Below are positions 1-5,350 of a stretch of DNA of 5,350 bases, piece by piece. The position numbers were made by a program, and so were the translations under genes. The stretch's first letter is position 1; each line of letters starts with the position of its first letter. The DNA is taken from NCBI GenBank assembly GCA_902761395.1, contig CACWKJ010000164.1, positions 1 through 5,350 on the forward strand, read 5' to 3'. The notes below the pieces were generated by a model. The model searched no databases. It saw only the letters and a program-made list of their open reading frames with translations, and had not been told where the DNA came from. The DNA comes from an uncultured Elusimicrobium sp. GTDB taxonomy: Bacteria; Elusimicrobiota; Endomicrobiia; Endomicrobiales; Endomicrobiaceae.

Positions 1-90
1 ATGTCTACCGATATCGTTGAGGCAAGTATAAATGCTTATGTTCATGCCGTAAACAAAATAGTTATAATGCAATTCGGAGGAAAGAAATAA
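1..90 (+). CDS. leuA: 2-isopropylmalate synthase, C-terminal end (partial)
   Basis: An open frame enters from the left edge and ends at TAA (88-90), giving 29 residues. The stretch STDIVEASINAYVHAVNK resembles the extreme C-terminus of LeuA, where a (S/T)TDIIEAS.(K/R)AY.NA.N pattern closes the regulatory (leucine-binding) domain. LeuA condenses acetyl-CoA with 2-oxoisovalerate in the first committed step of leucine synthesis. The ATG at position 1 is almost certainly an internal methionine, not a start. The gene is followed after one base by leuC, which supports the call. Homocitrate or citramalate synthases share the fold and sometimes this tail, so the exact substrate cannot be settled from 29 residues. 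Confidence 0.8.
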   Translation: MSTDIVEASINAYVHAVNKIVIMQFGGKK

Positions 91-91
91 A

Positions 92-1354
92 ATGGGTCAA
101 ACAATAACAGAGAAAATATTGGCTGCTCATTGCGGTAAAAAAGTTGTAGTTCCGGGCGAATTTATAGAACCGAAAGTTGATATATCGTTATCCAACGATG
201 TTACGGCTCCTCTTGCAATAAAAGAATATTTGAAGACAGGTAAAAAACATGTTTTCGATAAAAACAAAATAGCTCTTGTTATGGATCATTTTACTCCGAA
301 CAAAGATATTAAGTCGGCAGAAAATGTTAAATTTGTCAGAGAGTTTGCAAAAAAAGAAAAAATCAAGCATTACTATGAAGGCGGTAATGTCGGTATAGAA
401 CATGCTTTGCTTCCGGAAAAAGGAATTGTTGTTCCGGGTGATATTGTTATAGGTGCTGATTCTCATACCTGCACTTACGGCGCGTTGGGTGCATTTTCAA
501 CAGGTGTAGGTTCAACCGATGTCGGTGCTTCTCTTGCAACCGGTAAAGTTTGGCTAAAAGTTCCTCAAACAATAAAATTTGTTTATAAAGGAAAATTAAA
601 TAAGTTTGTCAGCGGTAAAGATTTGATTCTTTATACAATAGGTAAAATCGGTGTTGACGGTGCATTGTATCAAACAATGGAATTTACCGGCGAGACGGTA
701 AAAAAATTAAAGATGGCGGACAGACTTACAATGGCCAACATGGCTATTGAAGCAGGCGGAAAATCCGGAATTTTCCCTGTAGATAAAATTACATTGGATT
801 ATGTTTCAAAAAGAGCTTTAAGAAAATTTAAAGTTTATGAAAGTGATAAAGATGCAAAATATGCAAATGTTATTGAGATAGATTGTTCAAAAATATATCC
901 TCAAGTATCGTTACCGTTTTTACCGGAAAATGCAAAAGCGGCAAAATCTGTGAAAAAAACTTATATAGACCAGGTTGTTATAGGTTCCTGCACAAACGGA
1001 AGAATTGAAGATTTAAGAGTTGCCGCAGCAATTTTGAAAGGCAAAAAAGTTAACAGTAATGTCAGAACAATTATTATACCTGCAACACCTCAAGTTTATG
1101 CAGATGCTTTAAAAGAAGGTTTAATGAAAATATTTATAGAAGCGGGTGCAATAATTTCTGCCCCTACCTGCGGACCTTGCTTGGGCGGGCACATGGGAAT
1201 ACTTGCTAACGGGGAAAAATGTGTTTCAACCACAAACAGAAATTTTGTAGGCAGAATGGGAAACACAAAATCCGAACTCTTTTTGGCAAGTCCGGCTGTG
1301 GCTGCGGCCTCTGCAATTAAAGGATATATTGCAGACCCTACAACAATAAAATAA
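92..1354 (+). CDS. leuC: 3-isopropylmalate dehydratase large subunit
   Basis: Encodes 420 residues, the usual size of the short homoaconitase/LeuC type found in archaea and many anaerobic bacteria (the E. coli type is nearer 467). With the small subunit LeuD it isomerises 2-isopropylmalate to 3-isopropylmalate through a [4Fe-4S] cluster, in the cytoplasm. Visible aconitase-family marks are DHFTPN (65-70), GADSHTCTYGALGAFSTGVG (121-140), IGSCTNGR (297-304) and TCGPCLGG (359-366). Cys300, Cys360 and Cys363 are the expected cluster ligands. The start is set by GGAGGA at 76-81, ten bases upstream and inside the end of leuA, so the two genes are probably translated together. No leuD follows; the next gene is tatA. 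The related homoaconitase or dimethylmalate dehydratase functions cannot be excluded by sequence alone, but the leuA neighbour favours leucine synthesis. Confidence 0.93.
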   Translation: MGQTITEKILAAHCGKKVVVPGEFIEPKVDISLSNDVTAPLAIKEYLKTGKKHVFDKNKIALVMDHFTPNKDIKSAENVKFVREFAKKEKIKHYYEGGNVGIEHALLPEKGIVVPGDIVIGADSHTCTYGALGAFSTGVGSTDVGASLATGKVWLKVPQTIKFVYKGKLNKFVSGKDLILYTIGKIGVDGALYQTMEFTGETVKKLKMADRLTMANMAIEAGGKSGIFPVDKITLDYVSKRALRKFKVYESDKDAKYANVIEIDCSKIYPQVSLPFLPENAKAAKSVKKTYIDQVVIGSCTNGRIEDLRVAAAILKGKKVNSNVRTIIIPATPQVYADALKEGLMKIFIEAGAIISAPTCGPCLGGHMGILANGEKCVSTTNRNFVGRMGNTKSELFLASPAVAAASAIKGYIADPTTIK

Positions 1355-1386
1355 ATTTTGTGTAAGTTTTTATTGGAGGTAAAATT

Positions 1387-1626
1387 ATGGGCTTAGGTTT
1401 TTCTGAAATAGTTGTAATTCTTATAGTAATAGTAATTTTGTTTTTCGGTGCAAAAAAGATTCCGGAATTGGTAAAAGCGATAGCAAGAGCCGGTCACGAA
1501 TATAAAAAAGCAAAAGAAATGTTAAAAAAAGAGTCCGATGAAATAGCAAAAGCGGAATCAAGTGACACGACTTCGGAAAAGCAACAAATTACAGATACAA
1601 AGTCGGAAGAAAAAACAGATAAGTAA
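1387..1626 (+). CDS. tatA: Sec-independent translocase protein TatA
   Basis: Encodes 79 residues with the TatA/TatB/TatE plan: a very short N-terminus, one membrane helix (about residues 5-20), the hinge FGAKKIPEL (20-28) with the characteristic Phe-Gly pair, an amphipathic helix rich in Lys/Ala (about 27-50), and a polar, charged, probably disordered tail (51-79). TatA multimers form the passage for folded proteins with twin-arginine signals across the cytoplasmic membrane. The short length and the FG hinge favour TatA over TatB; no second tatA/B gene is present here, so it may serve both roles. A strong ribosome site, GGAGGT (1375-1380), lies six bases before the ATG. tatC follows after five bases. 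Confidence 0.92.
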   Translation: MGLGFSEIVVILIVIVILFFGAKKIPELVKAIARAGHEYKKAKEMLKKESDEIAKAESSDTTSEKQQITDTKSEEKTDK

Positions 1627-1631
1627 ATTAA

Positions 1632-2345
1632 ATGGCGGATTTAGATCAGGAAACTTTAACTTATCATTTATCCGAACTAAGAAAAACAATCATTTCAATA
1701 GTTGTTTGTTTAGTTGTTTTATTTCCTGTAGGTTATTTTTTAGCTCCATATTGTATCGATTGGTTGGTACAGTGGAGCTTTCCTGTTGATAATGCACAAT
1801 TGAATTTTTTCTCTCCGATGGAAGTTTTTATCTTGAATTTAAAGATAGGTTTTGTGCTTGCTCTTGTTTTAGGCTTTCCTTATATAATTTATAAGATATG
1901 GCAATTTTTGCTTCCCGCATTATACGATAAAGAAAAAAAATTTGTAAAAACGGCAGTATTTTGTTCAACTTTCCTTTTTGTTTTGGGTGCGGCAATGTGT
2001 ATTGGTTTTGTGTTGCCGTTGATAATGAAGTTTTCTATGAGCTTTGCAACCGAACAAATTAAACCTATCTTGGGAATAAGTAGCTTTGTAGTTCTCTCCG
2101 GCTGGCTTATTTTGGCATTCGGTTTAATGTTCCAATTTCCGATAGCGATATACTTTTTGGTTAGATTTGATATTGTATCGTTGGAGAGTTTAAAAAATAA
2201 AAGACCTTATATTGTAGTAATACTTCTTATTATTGCGGCAATCCTTACTCCGCCGGATGTGGTTTCTCAAATTTTATTGTTTATACCTACTTATCTTTTG
2301 TTTGAATTGGGACTTTTTTTTGCAAAGTTTCCTAAACATAAATAA
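1632..2345 (+). CDS. tatC: Sec-independent translocase protein TatC
   Basis: Encodes 237 residues, a normal length for TatC, the polytopic membrane protein that recognises twin-arginine signal peptides and recruits TatA. Family marks seen: HLSELRK near the N-terminus (12-18), FFSPMEVF (59-66), FLLPALYDKEKK (92-103) whose Phe92 and Glu101 correspond to the signal-binding residues of the first cytoplasmic loop, FGLMFQFP (163-170) and TPPDVVSQ (206-213). Six hydrophobic segments can be made out at about 19-40, 68-94, 106-132, 152-178, 193-206 and 211-230. At the site where E. coli TatC has Glu170 in the FGVAFEVP helix, this protein has Gln168. No Shine-Dalgarno sequence is apparent before the ATG, so translation probably depends on coupling to tatA five bases upstream. 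Confidence 0.95.
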   Translation: MADLDQETLTYHLSELRKTIISIVVCLVVLFPVGYFLAPYCIDWLVQWSFPVDNAQLNFFSPMEVFILNLKIGFVLALVLGFPYIIYKIWQFLLPALYDKEKKFVKTAVFCSTFLFVLGAAMCIGFVLPLIMKFSMSFATEQIKPILGISSFVVLSGWLILAFGLMFQFPIAIYFLVRFDIVSLESLKNKRPYIVVILLIIAAILTPPDVVSQILLFIPTYLLFELGLFFAKFPKHK

Positions 2346-2359
2346 TTACTTTTTAAATC

Positions 2360-2388
2360 TTTAAAGTTTTATACAAAAATAGTAAAAT
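2360..2388 (+). promoter_or_regulatory. possible sigma-70-type promoter before rsmD
   Basis: In the gap after tatC, TTTAAA (2360-2365) and TAAAAT (2383-2388) are separated by 17 bases, the ideal spacing for a housekeeping promoter. The expected transcription start near 2395 would lie only about two bases before the rsmD ATG, and no Shine-Dalgarno sequence precedes that ATG, so the message could be leaderless. The region is nearly all A/T, where such matches arise easily by chance; this is an inference. Confidence 0.3.
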
Positions 2389-2396
2389 ATTAGTCA

Positions 2397-2963
2397 ATGT
2401 TAAAAGTTATAGCCGGAACTGCAAGAGGCAGACAACTAAAAACATTACCGAAAGAGGATTTTTCAATCAGACCGATGCTCGGTATGATGAAAAAATCTGT
2501 ATTCGATATTATTACACCTGTATTGCCCGACAGTTTATTCCTCGATTTATATGCCGGTGTGGGTTCGGTGGGTATAGAAGCTCTTTCCAGAGGTGCAAAG
2601 AGAGTAGTTTTTGCCGAAATAAGCGATAAATCTATAGCACTTGTAAAATATAATTTGAAAATGCTCGGATTTGAAGATAAAGCCGATATTATAAAATGTG
2701 ATGTTGTAAAAGGATTCCCGAAATTTCAAAATAAATACGATATTATTTTTATGGGACCGCCTTATAAAGACGGAGACAAAAAAGCATTGGCTTTAACATA
2801 TCCCACGCTGAAAAATGTTGTTTTGTTTTCTATGCTTAAAGAAAACGGAATAGTTATTTCTCAAAGGCATATGAAAGAACCGGTAGGGGATGTTGCAGGA
2901 TTAAATAATTACAGAACAGAAAAGTACGGTGACACCGTAGTTGCTTTTTACAGGATGATATAA
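2397..2963 (+). CDS. rsmD: 16S rRNA (guanine966-N2)-methyltransferase RsmD family
   Basis: Encodes 188 residues, the normal size of RsmD, which uses S-adenosylmethionine to methylate N2 of a guanine (G966 in E. coli) in the small-subunit rRNA. It begins with the usual VIAGTARGRQL (4-14). The SAM-binding motif LDLYAGVGSVGIEALSRGA lies at 49-67, an acidic AEIS at 73-76 probably contacts the SAM ribose, and CDVV follows at 101-104. The catalytic motif, usually (D/N)PPY/F, reads GPPY here (120-123), and the upstream RPT.D...E pattern is also altered, to RPMLGMMKKS (25-34). The rest of the fold appears intact, so I keep the family call but treat activity as less certain. No ribosome site is visible before the ATG. 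The nuclease gene starts two bases after the stop. Confidence 0.88.
   Translation: MLKVIAGTARGRQLKTLPKEDFSIRPMLGMMKKSVFDIITPVLPDSLFLDLYAGVGSVGIEALSRGAKRVVFAEISDKSIALVKYNLKMLGFEDKADIIKCDVVKGFPKFQNKYDIIFMGPPYKDGDKKALALTYPTLKNVVLFSMLKENGIVISQRHMKEPVGDVAGLNNYRTEKYGDTVVAFYRMI
2952..2955 (+). promoter_or_regulatory. ribosome binding site supporting a GTG start
   Basis: AGGA lies inside the last codons of rsmD, ten bases before the GTG at 2966. It supports the GTG as the start of the nuclease gene. The first in-frame ATG is at residue 64, well past the conserved N-terminal SYSRINTYLFCP and the His46 motif, so it cannot be the true start. Confidence 0.55.
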
Positions 2964-2965
2964 CA

Positions 2966-3730
2966 GTGAGAGATAATTCTTTTAAAATCAGTTATTCAAG
3001 AATAAATACATATTTGTTCTGTCCACACAAATATAAATTGATATATTTGGAAAATAAATATATTCCGTTAAACGGAGATATTTCTTTTGGAAATTCTGTC
3101 CACAAAACACTGGATTCATTTTATAAAAGCGGTAATTATTCTTATGAATCTCTTATGGATAGTTTAAATACTTGTTGGGAAAGCAGCGGTTATGAAACAA
3201 ATCAGCAAGCATATGTTTCTTATTTAAGAGCAGTGGATGTCTTAAAGAATTTTTGGGAAACATATGGAAAATATCCTCCTAAAAAAATATCTACCGAACA
3301 TAATTTTAAATCCGAGATAGGAAAGTATCCTTTCATAGGAATAATAGACAGAATAGATGAGTACGAAGATGGTACAAGAGAACTTGTGGATTATAAAACA
3401 CATAAAATTATATGGGAACAGGAAAAAATAGATAACGACTTACAATTAAGTTTGTATTGCTATGCTTGTAAAGTTGCACTCGGATTTATTCCGGACAGAA
3501 TAGCAATATATTTTTTGTCTCATAATAAAAAAATATATACGACAAGAAATGAAGAACAAATAAATAATGCAATAAAACTTTCCGTTGAGGTTGCCGAAAA
3601 AATTAATAATAACGAGTTCGAGCCTAATAAAGATAAGTGTGCTTATTGCGATTTTAAATCTTCTTGTAAATATAGTTGTCTTAAAACAAGAGAAGATGAT
3701 TTTAAGGTAACGATCGCAGATCTTATATAA
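2966..3730 (+). CDS. RecB-family PD-(D/E)XK nuclease with Fe-S cluster signature
   Basis: Encodes 254 residues, essentially one nuclease domain of the PDDEXK_1/RecB type with no helicase part. Motifs in order: SYSRINTYLFCPHKYKL (9-25), FGNSVHKTLDSFY (41-53) with His46, GIIDRID (125-131) with metal-binding Asp128, ELVDYKT (139-145) with Asp142 and Lys144, and QLSLYCYA (160-167) with the motif Gln160. Cys19 near the N-terminus plus Cys225-X2-Cys228-X5-Cys234 at the C-terminus match the four-cysteine [4Fe-4S] arrangement of AddB and resemble that of Cas4. It is therefore expected to cut DNA as a metal-dependent exo- or endonuclease in the cytoplasm, probably in repair or recombination. No CRISPR, cas or addA gene is in view. 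GTG start, two bases after rsmD. A biological substrate cannot be assigned. Confidence 0.88.
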   Translation: MRDNSFKISYSRINTYLFCPHKYKLIYLENKYIPLNGDISFGNSVHKTLDSFYKSGNYSYESLMDSLNTCWESSGYETNQQAYVSYLRAVDVLKNFWETYGKYPPKKISTEHNFKSEIGKYPFIGIIDRIDEYEDGTRELVDYKTHKIIWEQEKIDNDLQLSLYCYACKVALGFIPDRIAIYFLSHNKKIYTTRNEEQINNAIKLSVEVAEKINNNEFEPNKDKCAYCDFKSSCKYSCLKTREDDFKVTIADLI

Positions 3731-3742
3731 GGAGATAACGCT

Positions 3743-4711
3743 ATGAAATTTATTTTGTTTGTAATAATGATGTTGTTTAGTGTACCTTGTTTTTGCCAGG
3801 ACGAAGATTTTCAGGAAGAATTCATAGATTTTGAACCGCAAGAAATTAAAATAGAAAGAATAAAAGAAAATGATGATGCAACAGAAGATGAGCAATCTAT
3901 TGCGAAAGAAAATGAACTTAAGACTCTTAAAGAACAAAGTGAAAAAGATTTAACAAAATTAAAAATGAAATTTGATTTAGAAGAAGATGGTATAAAAAGA
4001 ATAGAAATTGAAAATCAAATTAAGGCAAAAAAAATAGAATATAAAGCAAAAAAATATGTAATTGATTGGCCGAATGTAACAACAGACGATTCCATTCAAA
4101 AAATATTAAAAGAAGCTGCAGAAACAAAAAGAGAAACGGCAAGTTTGTTAAATGAGTACGAATCTTTGTTGGAAGCTGATAACGAAAGATTTTTGGAAAG
4201 TGATACAGGATTAGATTTTTTACAATACGGATCTTCCGATCATGACGAAGAAATAAATGCCGGTGGCAGTAAACATAAAGTGTTGGCTTTAATGTCCGAA
4301 ACAATGAATCCGTACATTGAAAGATTAAAATTTTTTCAAAAGAATTATTTCAGAAGTGAAAGCAGTGAAAGAATAAAAATAGTTTCTTTAAGTAAAACAA
4401 ACAACAAAAATATGATAATAAAAATTGTTTATAGCGGGGAACAGACAGTAGTATATAATTTAAAATATGACTGTTCAAATATGAGCAGGGAAGATTTTGC
4501 CGTAACCAATAAGGCAAGTTTAAAAGTGAGTCCGCAATTTTCCGTAGGACAGAATAATAATGGAACATTGTCAAAGGTGTTAACAGGTTTTTATGTAAAA
4601 AATACGAGTACAAATGACGGTAAAGTTATAAAAGTTTCGGCAAATATAGATGAAATTTCCGAAATAGCAAGATACAAAAAAATATTTAAACAACACAATG
4701 CAGATAAATAG
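3743..4711 (+). CDS. exported protein of unknown function with charged helical region
   Basis: I do not recognise this 322-residue protein. Residues 1-18 look like a Sec signal peptide: one Lys, then a hydrophobic run (FILFVIMMLFSV) and likely cleavage after CFC, before Gln19. There is no twin-arginine pair and no proper lipobox, so a soluble periplasmic or surface-associated product is most likely. Residues 20-50 are very acidic. About 50-105 is rich in Lys, Glu, Leu and Ile and probably forms a coiled coil or long helices. About 115-150 is again helical, followed by an acidic Gly/Ser linker (162-176). The C-terminal part (about 210-305) has alternating hydrophobic stretches such as MIIKIVY and TVVYNL that suggest beta strands. 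AAGGAGA (3729-3735), overlapping the end of the nuclease gene, gives a strong ribosome site seven bases before the ATG. The function is unknown; the neighbours do not reveal it. Confidence 0.8.
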   Translation: MKFILFVIMMLFSVPCFCQDEDFQEEFIDFEPQEIKIERIKENDDATEDEQSIAKENELKTLKEQSEKDLTKLKMKFDLEEDGIKRIEIENQIKAKKIEYKAKKYVIDWPNVTTDDSIQKILKEAAETKRETASLLNEYESLLEADNERFLESDTGLDFLQYGSSDHDEEINAGGSKHKVLALMSETMNPYIERLKFFQKNYFRSESSERIKIVSLSKTNNKNMIIKIVYSGEQTVVYNLKYDCSNMSREDFAVTNKASLKVSPQFSVGQNNNGTLSKVLTGFYVKNTSTNDGKVIKVSANIDEISEIARYKKIFKQHNADK

Positions 4712-4718
4712 TAACCAT

Positions 4719-4745
4719 ATGAAAACTGTTTGGGGGAAAAGATGA
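4719..4745 (+). other. possible eight-codon upstream open frame before argB
   Basis: The frame ATG AAA ACT GTT TGG GGG AAA AGA TGA encodes MKTVWGKR. Its TGA (4743-4745) overlaps the argB ATG (4742-4744) as ATGA, the usual geometry for translational coupling, and its last sense codon is for arginine. No ribosome site precedes it, and the frame may be chance; translation is not shown by the sequence. Confidence 0.18.
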
Positions 4746-5350
4746 ACGATATTACTGTAATTAAATTCGGCGGAAGTTTAACAAAAAATAAAGAAGCTCA
4801 GAAAAAATTTATAAAAGAGTTGGCGGAAATTTCCAAGACACAAAAAATAGTCCTTGTTCACGGCGGGGGACCGGAAATAAACAATTTGCTTTCGAGATTG
4901 AATATAGAATCAAAATTTGTTAACGGTTTAAGATATACGGATGAACAAACTTTGGAAGCTGTAGAAATGGCTTTAAGCGGTAAAGTAAATAAAATGTTGA
5001 CGGCAGAACTTATAAGATGCGGAGTAAAAGCCGTTGGTATATCGGCAAGAGACGGTTCTATTGCAATTTGTGATGTAAAAAAAGAGTTAGGGTTTGTAGG
5101 CGAGCCTGTAAAAATAGATATAAGTTTAATAGAAACTTTGATAAACGGGGGATTTTTTCCGGTAATATCTTCTGTAGGTATGGCAGAAGATACACATGCT
5201 TTAAACATAAATGCAGATACTCTTGCGACAAATATTGCCATATCTTTTAAAGCTTCTAAACTTATATTTTTAACCGATGTTGCCGGTGTCCTTGATAAAA
5301 ATAAAAAAACTATACAAGAAATAAAGATAAATGAAGTTGATAATCTTATA
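4742..5350 (+). CDS. argB: acetylglutamate kinase (partial, runs off right edge)
   Basis: An open frame of 203 codons continues past the window; full ArgB is usually 280-300 residues, so about two thirds is present. ArgB phosphorylates N-acetyl-L-glutamate with ATP, the second step of arginine synthesis, in the cytoplasm. Amino-acid kinase marks: IKFGGS (7-12) with Lys8 for phosphate binding, VHGGGPEI (39-46), VNGLRYTDE (60-68) with the substrate-binding Arg64, the GKVNK segment (80-84), NINADTLA (155-162) and LTDVAGVLD (177-185). The NGLR.TD form fits ArgB rather than the LysZ branch used for lysine synthesis. Whether it has the N-terminal helix typical of arginine-inhibited, hexameric ArgB cannot be fully judged, but the protein begins directly at the first strand, which suggests it is absent. 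A purine-rich GGGGGA (4732-4737) is the likely ribosome site. Confidence 0.93.
   Translation, partial: MNDITVIKFGGSLTKNKEAQKKFIKELAEISKTQKIVLVHGGGPEINNLLSRLNIESKFVNGLRYTDEQTLEAVEMALSGKVNKMLTAELIRCGVKAVGISARDGSIAICDVKKELGFVGEPVKIDISLIETLINGGFFPVISSVGMAEDTHALNINADTLATNIAISFKASKLIFLTDVAGVLDKNKKTIQEIKINEVDNLI

Noticed and set aside
188..466. Minus-strand open frame inside leuC
   Set aside because: It is antisense to a well-conserved enzyme gene; the composition is Phe/Ile/Asn-rich with no domain signal.
1562..1789. Plus-strand open frame overlapping the tatA end and tatC start
   Set aside because: It lies in a different frame from two clearly recognised genes and has no ribosome site or family resemblance.
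1933..1940. Runs of eight A (here in tatC, also 4027-4034 in the exported-protein gene) as phase-variation sites
   Set aside because: Lys-rich A/T-rich coding sequence produces such runs routinely, and neither gene is a typical phase-variable surface locus.
2348..2367. Short inverted repeat ACTTT/AAAGT and the palindrome CTTTAAAG after tatC, as a terminator or operator
   Set aside because: The arms are five A/T-rich bases, with no GC stem and no following T-run of the right kind; this is expected by chance in such DNA.
3743..3799. Lipoprotein signal in the exported protein
   Set aside because: Cysteines at residues 16 and 18 are preceded by SVP and PCF, neither of which fits the lipobox, where small residues are needed just before the cysteine.
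3446..3937. Long open frame on the minus strand, about 163 codons
   Set aside because: It lies antisense to the nuclease and exported-protein genes. Its product is dominated by Phe, Ile, Tyr and Lys, as expected from reading A/T-rich codons backwards, and it has no ribosome site or recognisable motif.
4020..4613. Two minus-strand open frames (4020-4304 and 4350-4613)
   Set aside because: Both are antisense to the exported-protein gene, with low-complexity Leu/Phe-rich products and no start signals.
4858..5241. Minus-strand open frame of about 127 codons
   Set aside because: It is entirely antisense to argB, whose motifs are unmistakable; the frame is a by-product of argB codon bias.
4742..5350. 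LysZ ([LysW]-aminoadipate kinase) as an alternative to ArgB
   Set aside because: The substrate-site pattern VNGLRYTDE is the ArgB form, and no lysW or other AAA-pathway gene is nearby.

Overview
The window is a densely packed, A+T-rich bacterial stretch. All genes lie on the + strand and almost every base is coding: the widest gap is about 50 bases. It holds the tail of leuA, complete leuC, tatA, tatC, rsmD, a RecB-type nuclease gene, a gene for an unrecognised exported protein, and the first two thirds of argB. No mobile element, CRISPR array, RNA gene or clear hairpin terminator was seen.

Organism: the DNA has strong A/T codon preference, a Tat translocon, isoleucine ATA used freely, and arginine written only as AGA/AGG. 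LeuC is the short (420-residue) homoaconitase-like type, not the longer (about 467-residue) E. coli type. This fits a low-GC bacterium with a small streamlined genome. An Elusimicrobiota (Endomicrobium-like) member is my tentative guess, from general impression and not from any search; other low-GC anaerobic lineages remain possible.

Layout: (1) 1-1354, leucine biosynthesis. The leuA end is separated from leuC by one base, and the leuC ribosome site lies inside leuA. (2) 1387-2345, a minimal TatA-TatC twin-arginine export system, with the genes 5 bases apart. (3) 2397-3730, rsmD (16S rRNA m2G methyltransferase) followed 2 bases later by a GTG-started single-domain PD-(D/E)XK nuclease with an AddB/Cas4-like four-cysteine iron-sulfur signature. 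A possible promoter lies just before rsmD. (4) 3743-4711, a Sec-signal protein with a charged helical region and no recognised domain. (5) 4742 to the edge, argB (N-acetylglutamate kinase), preceded by a tiny open frame whose stop overlaps the argB start.

The genes look like one or two multi-function transcription units, not a single pathway: amino-acid synthesis at both ends, with export, rRNA modification and DNA processing between. I see no convincing new multi-gene system. The points most worth checking are the complete absence of CGN arginine codons, the altered catalytic motif of RsmD, the stand-alone Fe-S nuclease beside an unknown exported protein, and the small open frame in front of argB.
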